DNA of 64,000 nt from assembly GCF_009857535.1 (NCBI RefSeq), contig NZ_WWCS01000013.1, positions 107,721 through 171,720 on the forward strand. Direction: 5' to 3'. The notes under the pieces were generated by a model. It was given only the letters and a program-made list of their open reading frames with translations, did not search any database and was not told where the DNA came from. Below, piece by piece: positions 7,097-14,752 of the stretch (position 1 is the first letter of the stretch; each line of letters begins with the position of its first letter). A program made the position numbers and the translations under genes. Source of the DNA: Duganella margarita (GTDB lineage Bacteria; Pseudomonadota; Gammaproteobacteria; Burkholderiales; Burkholderiaceae_D).

Positions 7097-9718
7097 ATGA
7101 AAAAGTATCTGATCGCCGCTTCGGTGGCACTGGCCTTTGGTGCGGCACACGCGGCTGACGTGGCGCCACGCGCGGAAAACGCTTATCTGTCGCAGACCGA
7201 CGCTGCTGCCCGTTCGGCGCGCGTCAGCAATGTCGACTACACGCTGGCGTTCGCGCTGACCGGCAAGGAAAGCTTCAGCGGCACCACCACGCTGAGTTTC
7301 GACCTGAAGGATGCGTCGCAGCCGCTGACCATCGATCTGGACAAGGCGACCATCGCCAGCCTGACCGTCAACGGCAAGGCCGTGACGCCGCAATACAACC
7401 AGTGGTTCATCACGCTGGCCGCCGCCGATCTGGTGGCCGGCCGCAATACCGTCACCATCGCCTACAGCCGTCTGCACAGCACCAACGGCGAGGGCCTGCA
7501 CCGCATGGTCGATCCGGTCGATGGCCGCGTCTACACCTACTCGCACTTCGAGCCGGCTGCGGCGCATCAGATGTTCCCGGTGTTCGACCAGCCGGATCTG
7601 AAGGGCACGTATCAGGTCACCGTCAGCACGCCGGCCGACTGGGTGGTGTCGTCCACCATGCGCGAGACCAGCGTCAAGGATGCCGATGGCGGCAAGCTGT
7701 GGACCTTCCCGCGCTCGAAGAAACTGAGCCCGTATAACTTCTCGATGCACGCCGGTCCGTACAAGGTGTGGGAGGACAATAGCGGCAAGTATCCGATGCG
7801 CCTGTTCGCGCGCCAGTCGGTGGCGTCGCAGGTGTCGCCGCAGGACTGGTTCAAGTACACCAAGGCCGGCCTGGGCTTCTTCGACCAGTACTTCGGCGTG
7901 CCGTACCAGTTCGAGAAGTATGACCAGCTGCTGGTGCCGGACTTCCTGTACGGCGCGATGGAAAATGCCGCCGCGATCACCTTCGGCGAAGGCAGCTTCC
8001 TGCACAAGGAAGAGATGACGACGGCGCAGAAGGAATCGCTGGCCGGCGTCATCATGCACGAGATGGCGCACCAGTGGTTCGGCGATCTGGTGACCATGAA
8101 GTGGTGGAACGGCTTGTGGCTGAACGAGAGCTTTGCGTCCTTCATGGGCACGCTGGCGACGGCCGAGTCGACCGAGTTCACCAATTCGTGGCAGGCCTTT
8201 TATTCGGGCGGCAAGCAGGCGGCGTATGTGCAGGATCAGCGCGTAACCACGCACGCGATCGAGACGCCGGTGCCGTCGACCGCGAATGCGTTCGATAACA
8301 TCGATGCCATCACCTATTCGAAAGGCGCGTCGACGCTGAAGCAGTTGCGTCACCTGCTGGGCGAAGAGGTGTTCCGCAAGGGCGTGCATAACTATCTGGT
8401 CAAGTACCAGTATCAGAATGCGACGCTGGATAATTTCATCGGCAGTCTGGCGGAAGCGGCCAACCGCGATCTGAGCGGCTGGACCAAGGAGTGGCTGTAT
8501 GAGCCGGGCGTGAACACCATCGCGGCCGATTTCAGCTGCGCCGGCGGCAAGGTCGGCGCCTTCACGCTGCGCCAGAGCGCGCCGAGCAAGGAACTGCCGA
8601 CGTTGCGCGAGCAGCGCGTGCAGGTGGGCCTGTTCAATCTGACGGCGCATGGTCTGAGCCGGAGCAAGAATGTGGCGATCACCTACAAGGGTGCGGCGAC
8701 CGAAGTGCCGGAGCTGAAGGGCGCGGCGTGTCCGGAGCTGGTGTATCCGAACTACCAGGACTGGGGCTTTGCGCAGGTGCAGCTGGATAAAAAATCGTTT
8801 GCGACGGCGCAGTCCAGCCTGAGCAAGGTGGATGATCCGCTGTTGCGTTCGATGTTGTGGCAGAGTCTGTGGGATGGCGTGCGCTCGGCGCAGCTGCCGC
8901 TGAACGATTTCCTGAAAACCGTGCTGGCCAACGCGCCGGCCGAGAAGGATTACACGCTGCTGGGCAATATCGTCGACAAGGTGCGGGCGTCGAAGGGTTA
9001 TCTGGAGGCGCAAGGCCCATCGGCATACCAGACCAAGGTGGGCGTGCAGCTGGAGCAGATGGCGTTTGCGGCGACCAAGTCGGCCACCGACAGCAACTTC
9101 CAGCGCCGCTGGTTCTCGACCTATGTGGGGCTGGCTTCCAGCCCGGCAGCGTTGCGTCAGTTGGCGGATATCCTGAACGGCAAGCTGGTGGTCAAGGGGC
9201 TGAACGTGTCGCAGGATGTGCGCTGGGAGATCATCCGCCGCCTGAGCCGCATGGCGTATCCAGGCAGCGAGGCGCTGGTGGTGGCCGAGCAGGCGCGTGA
9301 CAAGTCCGATAGCGGCCAGCAGGCGGCGATTGCGGCAACCGTGGTTCGTCCCGAAGGCAAGGTCAAGACCGAGTGGGCGACGACGATTGCCGATCTGCAG
9401 ACCAAGCTGCCGTTCTCCAAGGTGCGCACGGCAATGGGCAGCATGTATCCGCCCGAGCAAAGCGCGCTGAATGAGCTGACGGCGCAGCAGCGTCTGGACA
9501 CGCTGGGTGCGGTGGACAAGGCGGCGGGGCCGGTCTACATGCGTGCGTATGCGGCGTCGATGATTCCGGCGACTTGCACGCCGGCCAGCGTGCAGCGTCT
9601 GGATGCGGCGATTGCCAAGTTGCCGGAGCTGTCGAACGGCACGCGCCGCGCGCTGCTGGTCACGCGCCAGGAAGATGCGCGCTGCGTCGCCATCAAGCAG
9701 GCGATGACGGCGCACTAA
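7097..9718 (+). CDS. secreted M1 family zinc aminopeptidase
   Basis: An 873-residue exported aminopeptidase. The Sec signal (about residues 1-19) ends AHA. The substrate-anchoring motif GAMEN appears in YGAMENAAAITF, and the zinc site is HEMAH (residues 321-325) with the third ligand Glu344 in NESF, exactly the M1 spacing. A long helical C-terminal domain follows, as in ERAP/PepN-type enzymes. It removes N-terminal residues from peptides outside the cytoplasm. Ribosome site GGGAGAG precedes ATG at 7097. The gene ends just before a strong hairpin terminator. A second, related M1 enzyme is encoded at 38315. Confidence 0.94.
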   Translation: MKKYLIAASVALAFGAAHAADVAPRAENAYLSQTDAAARSARVSNVDYTLAFALTGKESFSGTTTLSFDLKDASQPLTIDLDKATIASLTVNGKAVTPQYNQWFITLAAADLVAGRNTVTIAYSRLHSTNGEGLHRMVDPVDGRVYTYSHFEPAAAHQMFPVFDQPDLKGTYQVTVSTPADWVVSSTMRETSVKDADGGKLWTFPRSKKLSPYNFSMHAGPYKVWEDNSGKYPMRLFARQSVASQVSPQDWFKYTKAGLGFFDQYFGVPYQFEKYDQLLVPDFLYGAMENAAAITFGEGSFLHKEEMTTAQKESLAGVIMHEMAHQWFGDLVTMKWWNGLWLNESFASFMGTLATAESTEFTNSWQAFYSGGKQAAYVQDQRVTTHAIETPVPSTANAFDNIDAITYSKGASTLKQLRHLLGEEVFRKGVHNYLVKYQYQNATLDNFIGSLAEAANRDLSGWTKEWLYEPGVNTIAADFSCAGGKVGAFTLRQSAPSKELPTLREQRVQVGLFNLTAHGLSRSKNVAITYKGAATEVPELKGAACPELVYPNYQDWGFAQVQLDKKSFATAQSSLSKVDDPLLRSMLWQSLWDGVRSAQLPLNDFLKTVLANAPAEKDYTLLGNIVDKVRASKGYLEAQGPSAYQTKVGVQLEQMAFAATKSATDSNFQRRWFSTYVGLASSPAALRQLADILNGKLVVKGLNVSQDVRWEIIRRLSRMAYPGSEALVVAEQARDKSDSGQQAAIAATVVRPEGKVKTEWATTIADLQTKLPFSKVRTAMGSMYPPEQSALNELTAQQRLDTLGAVDKAAGPVYMRAYAASMIPATCTPASVQRLDAAIAKLPELSNGTRRALLVTRQEDARCVAIKQAMTAH

Positions 9719-9742
9719 TCCGCGCGGGTTGTTGAGTCTGAA

Positions 9743-9773
9743 AGCCAGCCGTTCGTTCGGCTGGCTTTTTTTT
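9743..9773 (+). terminator. intrinsic terminator after the M1 peptidase gene
   Basis: AGCCAGCC / GGCTGGCT arms around an 8-base loop, followed by a run of eight or more T. The T run reaches into the stop codon of the convergent gene that follows. Confidence 0.88.
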
Positions 9774-10413
9774 ATTCAAATGCGATGTCTTCAATGCGGA
9801 AGCGCATCTTGCGGCGCTCCGGCAAGTTCCAGCCTTGGCCGGGTGTGGTGTCGCGTGGCGGTGCGGGCGGCGCAGGTGGCGGCGGTTGGGAAGCGACTAG
9901 CTGCGACTGTAACGTTGTCAGGAGGGCCAGCGCGGAGGTTTCGGATAGCGCTGCGGCCGTGCTGGCGCCGGCTGGCTGAGGTTGGGATTGTTCTCTTTCC
10001 ACTTCTTTGCGCAGCAGATGGGCTTTCCTGAATTGTTTGTCTTCAGGGCGTTTGATGCTCAAGTCGGTCCAGGCGTTGCGCGTAGTGCGAGCGAAGGATT
10101 GGGCGAACTGGTTGGGTGTGACTGGCCTGCCTTTGTGGATGATGTCGTCGCCTACCACGCGTGCGTAGTTGTGATCGCCGTAGCTCCAGGTGTGCAGTTC
10201 TGTGCCCTCGGGGAGGAACAATGATTTCCATTGGTAGCCGCGCACATTGGCGGGATCGCAGCCTTTGGTCAGTCTGGCTTGCTCGCCGAGCCAGAGTTCT
10301 ATTGCGCTGTTGATGGATTGTGAAATGTCTTGCGTGCCGCCGCGTCGTTTCAGATGCGAGATAAGGCGGAGGAGGGTGTCGGTCTCTATGTGCAGACTCA
10401 TTGTGGATTTCAT
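9772..10413 (-). CDS. uncharacterised protein with possible ribbon-helix-helix N terminus
   Basis: A 213-residue soluble protein without known function. Residues 5-43 read as a short strand and two helices (MSLHIETDTL..., then SQSINSAIELWL), resembling a ribbon-helix-helix DNA-binding unit. Residues 60-122 form a compact block (LFLPEGTELHTW, NYARVVGDDIIHKGRPVTPNQFA, NAWTDLSIKRPED) that looks like a small beta-rich binding domain. Then comes a Gln/Ala/Pro-rich linker with PPPPAPPAPP. The start codon (ATG 10413, or ATG 10401) lies inside one arm of a 129-base inverted repeat packed with TTCTATT words, which suggests autoregulation. No clear relatives recognised; not obviously mobile. Confidence 0.65.
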   Translation of the reverse strand: MKSTMSLHIETDTLLRLISHLKRRGGTQDISQSINSAIELWLGEQARLTKGCDPANVRGYQWKSLFLPEGTELHTWSYGDHNYARVVGDDIIHKGRPVTPNQFAQSFARTTRNAWTDLSIKRPEDKQFRKAHLLRKEVEREQSQPQPAGASTAAALSETSALALLTTLQSQLVASQPPPPAPPAPPRDTTPGQGWNLPERRKMRFRIEDIAFE

Positions 10414-10530
10414 TCTATTTCTCCTTCTATTTTCTTCTATTTAGATCGGTAATTTTCTGCAAAGTTCAATTGCAGAAGAAAATAGAAAAAGCAGAAGCAA
10501 AATAGAATAGAAAATAGAACGAAATCCACA
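10402..10530. promoter_or_regulatory. long inverted repeat with seven TTCTATT/AATAGAA words
   Basis: The outer arms TGTGGATTTCATTCTATTT (10402-10420) and its complement at 10512-10530 match at 18 of 19 positions. Inside are three TTCTATT words (10413, 10425, 10435) and, inverted, four AATAGAA words (10481, 10501, 10506, 10513). The left arm covers the start codon of the leftward gene; the right arm is a mirror copy with ATG changed to ACG. This is most like a multi-site operator. Confidence 0.55.
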
Positions 10531-10571
10531 GGGGGCGGGGTGGGGTAGCCCCTGTGTGTATAGCGCCGGAA

Positions 10572-10994
10572 TTATTTTCCTGGCGGCGGGGCGATGTCGT
10601 GGGCGGTGAGGACGCAGGTGCCGGCGCGGCAGGTGGCGCCGGGGTCGCTGGTGGCGATGCAGGTGGACATGGTGGCGTTGCGGTTGTTGTCGGCGCGGCG
10701 GGCGGCGGAGTGCAGTTCGATCAACGATTTGAGCTTGGCGCCGTCGTTGTTTTTGCTGGACCAGGCGAGGTAGTTTTCCGGGCCGCCGCATGACTTGGCG
10801 CCGACGCCAATACTGTGGCACTGGCTGTCGTTGTCGCAACTGAGGTTGCTGTTGGCGGACTGGATTTGCTGCCACAGCGCGGCCGTCGGGCTTTCAGGCG
10901 CGGGCGTCGGGACAGTCTGGCGGGCACCGGCGCAGGCAGTGAGGACTAGCAGGCTGGCGGTGGCCAGGCGCAGGGTGTGGGACAGTTTGGTCAT
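10572..10994 (-). CDS. cysteine-rich lipoprotein of unknown function
   Basis: A 140-residue protein with a lipoprotein signal (LVLTAC, Cys at residue 21). The mature part has six or more further Cys (CDNDSQCHS, KSCGG, STCIA, ATCRAGTC), spaced as if forming disulfides in the periplasm; the DNDSQC pattern recalls small secreted Cys-rich domains. Function not recognised. The start codon overlaps the stop of the preceding gene by four bases (ATGA), so the two are translationally coupled and may work together. Confidence 0.75.
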   Translation of the reverse strand: MTKLSHTLRLATASLLVLTACAGARQTVPTPAPESPTAALWQQIQSANSNLSCDNDSQCHSIGVGAKSCGGPENYLAWSSKNNDGAKLKSLIELHSAARRADNNRNATMSTCIATSDPGATCRAGTCVLTAHDIAPPPGK

Positions 10995-12001
10995 GGCTTC
11001 GGTCCTGGTTCAAGAGTGGGTTCGCGCAGGCGCGCCTTGCGTGCGACGCCGTCGGGGCCGAACAGGATGGTGAATTCGGCCGGCTGCTCACCGTTGCGCG
11101 CGGGTGGGTAAGTGTAACGCCAGATCTGGTAGCCGCTGTCAAAGTTGATGGTTTGCGCCGGGCCGAGGCGGGCGCGCATCTGGGCGGTGGTGGCGTGGTC
11201 GGCGGCGATGGCGGTGTCGGCGGGACCGGGCGGGCTGTCCATGTCGTCGAAGGCGAGCAGGGTGTCGTCAGGCCAGCTGCGGTCCCAGATGGGGGCGTAG
11301 TAACTGCGGTCCAGCAGCACCTGGCAGTCGCAGTAGGGCAGGGTGGACAGTGTTTGCGTGCCGCCGGCGTACAGGGCGCGCAAGGGCAGGGTGGCGCGGC
11401 GATCGCCGTCGCGCAGCGTGATGGCGAAGACGGGGCGTTCGGCAAAGAACAGGTAGTTGCCTTCCGGGCTGTTGCAGACGCGGTCGGGACTGGTGAACAG
11501 CTCGCCCAGCCAGGCGAAGACCTGGGCGTTGTTGGACAGCAGGCCGGCTTCAACGCCGACCAGGCATTCCAGCCGCAGGTCGCCGAGGCGGCGCATGCCG
11601 TCCGGGACGTTGGGGCTGCGGACCTGGGCGCGCCAGGTGAGGGTGCTGGTTTTGCGGCTGGCGATCAGGGCGGCGTCTTCCTGTTGAGCTTGGGCGTTGC
11701 GGTCCAGCGTGAAGGTGTGGTCGGCGGCGACTGCTACGGGCAGCGAGACGGTGTCGCCGGCAACGCGCAAGGTGATGCCGTCCAGTTGCGTGGTGGGCAG
11801 GCGCGGCAGCATCTGGAAGCGCAGCGTGGCTTGCGGCGCCAGTGCGTGGTTGCGCTCGAAGATGTCCATGCCGGCCAGCATTTTGCGGTAGGACTTGTCG
11901 ACCGGGTCGCGCGTGGCGGCGACCGTGACGCTGGGCGCGGCGGTTTGGGCGGCGGCGCTGCCAGCCAGCAAGAGAACCATCAGAAAAGTCAGGGTACGCA
12001 T
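10991..12001 (-). CDS. secreted protein of unknown function
   Basis: A 336-residue protein with a Sec signal ending in AAAQ. The mature part is beta-rich without repeats I recognise. It has four Cys (in LECLVG, RVCNSPEG, PYCDCQV), fitting an oxidising compartment. Phrases such as EGNYLFFAERPVF and GYQIWRYTYPP suggest a globular periplasmic fold. It is the first gene of a two-gene unit with the lipoprotein at 10572-10994, coupled by a four-base overlap. No function can be given. Confidence 0.75.
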   Translation of the reverse strand: MRTLTFLMVLLLAGSAAAQTAAPSVTVAATRDPVDKSYRKMLAGMDIFERNHALAPQATLRFQMLPRLPTTQLDGITLRVAGDTVSLPVAVAADHTFTLDRNAQAQQEDAALIASRKTSTLTWRAQVRSPNVPDGMRRLGDLRLECLVGVEAGLLSNNAQVFAWLGELFTSPDRVCNSPEGNYLFFAERPVFAITLRDGDRRATLPLRALYAGGTQTLSTLPYCDCQVLLDRSYYAPIWDRSWPDDTLLAFDDMDSPPGPADTAIAADHATTAQMRARLGPAQTINFDSGYQIWRYTYPPARNGEQPAEFTILFGPDGVARKARLREPTLEPGPKP

Positions 12002-12184
12002 GAGGCAAAAGCGTAAAGCATTGCCGCCAGCGACGGCGCACCGCTGGCCACGTCGGACGGTGAGGCGGCACGTGAGCGCAAGTGGCGCCGGGCAACGGCA
12101 AGCGACGCGGCAGGGAGGAGGGGCGAGCGTGACGGGCGACAGGCGGCCTGGGGCACGGCGATGCGGCGCGGCGTTGGTGGCGGC

Positions 12185-13333
12185 TCAGACGGGCGGCTGG
12201 TGTTCGAGCCAGCGCAGCAGGTCGCGGCCGAAGACGCGGGTGCGGGCGGTGTCGACCTGGCGCTGCTTGTAGGCGGCGTGGCTGGCCGGCCCGCTCAGGC
12301 TGCGCTGGTAGCTGGCTTCGTCCATCAGCTGGATTTCGTACTCGAAGAAAAAGCCGACGTCGTAGTCCTGTTCCGGCGCCGCATCCAGTTGTTGCACGTG
12401 GATCATCTTGCGCACCGTCACCTGGATGCTATTGAAACCGCTGCCGCTGTGCGGATTGTCGCAGCGCGTCTGCGGCTGGGCGATGTCGGCCAGTTCGCTA
12501 TCCATCTGCCGCAGCAGGTCCAGCGGGTAGCGGTCGGCGCGCTCCAGCTGTGCGCGGTATTTGCAGAACACCTGCTTGGCCGCGTCCAGGTCCAGCAGCG
12601 TGTTGCGGCTGCGCTCGGCATCGACATTGGTCACCGACAGCACATGCGCGCGCTGCAAGGTGCGCAGGGCCAGCAGGCATTCGGCGCGGGTGGCAAACAC
12701 CAGCCGCACGCCCAGATGGTCAAAGATATCGGCGGCCAGGTAGGCCGCCTTTTGCAGCAGCTTGAGCAGGATGCTGTTGCGGCCCTTGTTGTCCTTGCGG
12801 TCGTAGTGCAGCAGCGGCAGGCAGACTTCGCCGTCGGTCAGGTAGTGCTGCTCGCCCTGCTGGCGGATCACCTCGTCCAGCGTGCCGAACACCTGGGCGC
12901 GGATCGCGTGGAAATGCCGCAGCTTCAGGTTGTTGTCGATGTAGAAGATGCCGTGCATTACCTTCAGCACCACGCAGGCCCACATGCGCCGCACATCGAC
13001 CTGCTGGCCGCGCAGCGACGCATACACCAGCAGGTTGAGCGGATCGTCCGGCGTGGCCACCTCGGGCGGGATCAGGCCGGCCTGCGCCGGCGCCAGGAAG
13101 GTGGCGCGGATGAAGTCGACCGCCTCGGCATGAGCATGGCGGATCAGCGCGACGGCCGCCGGCTGGTCGAGGTCGAAACCGTATTCGCGCACGAACTGGC
13201 GGGCGTCGTGCAGGTTGCGCAAGGCCAGCGCGCCGAGGTCGATCGCCGACTTGCCGTTGGCGATGGCGTCCAGATAGCTCCAGTTCAGCGACAGCTTGCC
13301 CGCGCTCTTGAGCGAGGGGTGCAATTCAGTCAT
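12185..13333 (-). CDS. divergent RelA/SpoT-synthetase-like protein
   Basis: A 382-residue cytoplasmic protein. The central and C-terminal parts carry a pattern like the (p)ppGpp synthetase fold: a basic Arg179-Lys180...Lys183...Ser187...Lys191 stretch, then ADIFDHLGVRLVFAT (201-215, candidate metal ligands Asp202 and Asp205) in the place of the synthetase DI.D..G.R motif, then GFNSIQVTV (299-307) and EYEIQL (331-336, Glu333) in the place of the Y.S.H...EiQ motifs. There is no HD hydrolase motif and no TGS/ACT region. Start ATG 13333 is chosen because GGAG lies 9 bases upstream; the longer start at 13357 has none. Enzymatic activity is unproven. Confidence 0.6.
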   Translation of the reverse strand: MTELHPSLKSAGKLSLNWSYLDAIANGKSAIDLGALALRNLHDARQFVREYGFDLDQPAAVALIRHAHAEAVDFIRATFLAPAQAGLIPPEVATPDDPLNLLVYASLRGQQVDVRRMWACVVLKVMHGIFYIDNNLKLRHFHAIRAQVFGTLDEVIRQQGEQHYLTDGEVCLPLLHYDRKDNKGRNSILLKLLQKAAYLAADIFDHLGVRLVFATRAECLLALRTLQRAHVLSVTNVDAERSRNTLLDLDAAKQVFCKYRAQLERADRYPLDLLRQMDSELADIAQPQTRCDNPHSGSGFNSIQVTVRKMIHVQQLDAAPEQDYDVGFFFEYEIQLMDEASYQRSLSGPASHAAYKQRQVDTARTRVFGRDLLRWLEHQPPV

Positions 13334-13389
13334 GGCGTGTGTCTCCAGCAGCCGCATTACTTTTATAATAATAGATTGTCGGTTGGAAC

Positions 13390-13395
13390 TATAAT
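13390..13395 (+). promoter_or_regulatory. -10 box (TATAAT) for the glycosylation gene set
   Basis: A consensus TATAAT 28 bases before the GT2 start in an AT-rich divergent promoter region (13334-13422). A matching -35 is not obvious. Confidence 0.4.
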
Positions 13396-13422
13396 AGCGG
13401 CTTTATTTGTGATCAGCAGCTT

Positions 13423-14370
13423 ATGACGCTTCCCCGCACTCCCCGCATTGCCGTTCTGCTGCCTTGTTACAACGAGGCATTGACCATCGGCGCCATCGTG
13501 GGCGACTTCCGCACCCACGTGCCGCAGGCGCAGATCTATGTGTTCGATAACAATTCAACCGACGGCACGGCGCAGATCGCGCGCGCCGCCGGCGCCATCG
13601 TGCGCAATGTGCCGGCGCAGGGCAAGGGCAGCGTGGTGCGGCGCATGTTTGCCGATATCGATGCCGATGCCTATATCATGGCCGACGGCGACGATACCTA
13701 TGACGTCAGCGTGGCGCCGCAACTGATCGAACGGCTGCTGGTTGACGGGCTGGACATGGTGGTGGGCAACCGCGTCAGCAACGAAGCGGCGGCCTACCGT
13801 CCCGGCCATCGCGTCGGCAATGCCTTACTGACCGGCTTCGTGTCGCTGATCTTTGGGCGCACCTTTACCGACATTCTGTCCGGCTACCGGGTGTTTTCGC
13901 GGCGCTACGTCAAATCGTTTGCGGCCCACTCGTCCGGCTTTGAAATCGAGACCGAACTGACGGTGCACGCGCTGGCGCTGCGCATGCCGGTGGCGGAAGT
14001 GGCCACCATCTACAAAGCGCGGCCGGCCGGCTCGGTCAGCAAGCTCAACACCTACCGTGACGGCGCGCGCATCCTCAGCACCATCGTGCGCCTGTTCAAG
14101 TCCGAGCGGCCGCTGGCGTTCTATGCGATCGGCGCGGCGCTGTGCGCGCTGCTGTCGCTGATCCTGGCCGCACCGTTGGCCGCGACCTATCTGCGCACCG
14201 GCCTGGTGCCACGCCTGCCGACCGCCGTGCTGTGCACCGCGCTGATGCTGTTCGGCGTGATCCTGCTGATGTGCGGCATCATCCTCGACGCGGTCACCAA
14301 GGGCCGCATCGAGCAAAAGCGTTTTGCCTACCTGGCACGGCCGGCGCCGGCGCTGCCCGAGCATGACTAG
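13423..14370 (+). CDS. family 2 glycosyltransferase, DPM1/polyprenyl-phosphate type
   Basis: A 315-residue GT-A enzyme. The N-terminal catalytic domain shows LLPCYNEALTIG, DNNSTDGT, the metal-binding ADGDDTYD, and SGYRVFSRRYVKSF with GFEIETEL, as in dolichyl- or polyprenyl-phosphate sugar synthases. Two hydrophobic segments at the C terminus (around residues 230-290) anchor it in the inner membrane. It should load a sugar onto undecaprenyl phosphate. It overlaps the GtrA-type gene by 8 bases, and a GT-C-like gene follows, forming a set for flipping and transferring the lipid-linked sugar. Confidence 0.9.
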   Translation: MTLPRTPRIAVLLPCYNEALTIGAIVGDFRTHVPQAQIYVFDNNSTDGTAQIARAAGAIVRNVPAQGKGSVVRRMFADIDADAYIMADGDDTYDVSVAPQLIERLLVDGLDMVVGNRVSNEAAAYRPGHRVGNALLTGFVSLIFGRTFTDILSGYRVFSRRYVKSFAAHSSGFEIETELTVHALALRMPVAEVATIYKARPAGSVSKLNTYRDGARILSTIVRLFKSERPLAFYAIGAALCALLSLILAAPLAATYLRTGLVPRLPTAVLCTALMLFGVILLMCGIILDAVTKGRIEQKRFAYLARPAPALPEHD

Positions 14371-14749
14371 GGTGGTGCGCCAGCTGCTGCGCTTTGTCGT
14401 GATCGGCGCGATCGGCTTCGGCGCCGACGTGGCGGTGCTGTATGGGGCGCTGGCGCTGGGCAGTGGTCCGTATCCGGGCCGGCTGCTGTCGTTCCTGACG
14501 GCGGTCTGGGTCACCTGGCGCCTGAACCGGCGCTACACGTTCGCGCCCACCGCCGCACCATGGCGCGAATGGTGGCGCTACTTGGCGGCAATGAGCGGCG
14601 GCGCGGCGCTGAATCTGGCGGCCTACTGGCTGACGCTGTGGTGCCTGGCGCCGGCGCTGTGGCTGCCGGCGCTGGGGGTGGCGGTCGGGTCGCTGGCCGG
14701 CATGCTGGTGAATTTCCTCAGCGCCAAATTGTTTGTCTTCAAATCCTGA
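14363..14749 (+). CDS. GtrA family membrane protein
   Basis: A 128-residue protein with four membrane segments in the GtrA layout: LLRFVVIGAIGFGADVAVLY at the start, RLLSFLTAVWVTWRLNRRYTF, and the closing segment with NFLSAKLFVF. Members are thought to move polyprenyl-phosphate sugars across the inner membrane. The ATG lies inside the end of the GT2 gene (8-base overlap), which sets the start and implies coupled translation. The next gene starts only 4 bases after its stop. Confidence 0.88.
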   Translation: MTRVVRQLLRFVVIGAIGFGADVAVLYGALALGSGPYPGRLLSFLTAVWVTWRLNRRYTFAPTAAPWREWWRYLAAMSGGAALNLAAYWLTLWCLAPALWLPALGVAVGSLAGMLVNFLSAKLFVFKS

Positions 14750-14752
14750 TTT

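Noticed and set aside
7094..9715. 873-codon open frame on the minus strand opposite the M1 peptidase gene
   Set aside because: It mirrors the coding frame of a GC-rich gene, has no domain, is full of Arg/His/Gln, and lacks a ribosome site. A composition artefact.
10402..10530. TTCTATT words as plasmid iterons or a replication origin
   Set aside because: No DnaA boxes, no replication protein nearby and chromosomal context on both sides; an operator is simpler.
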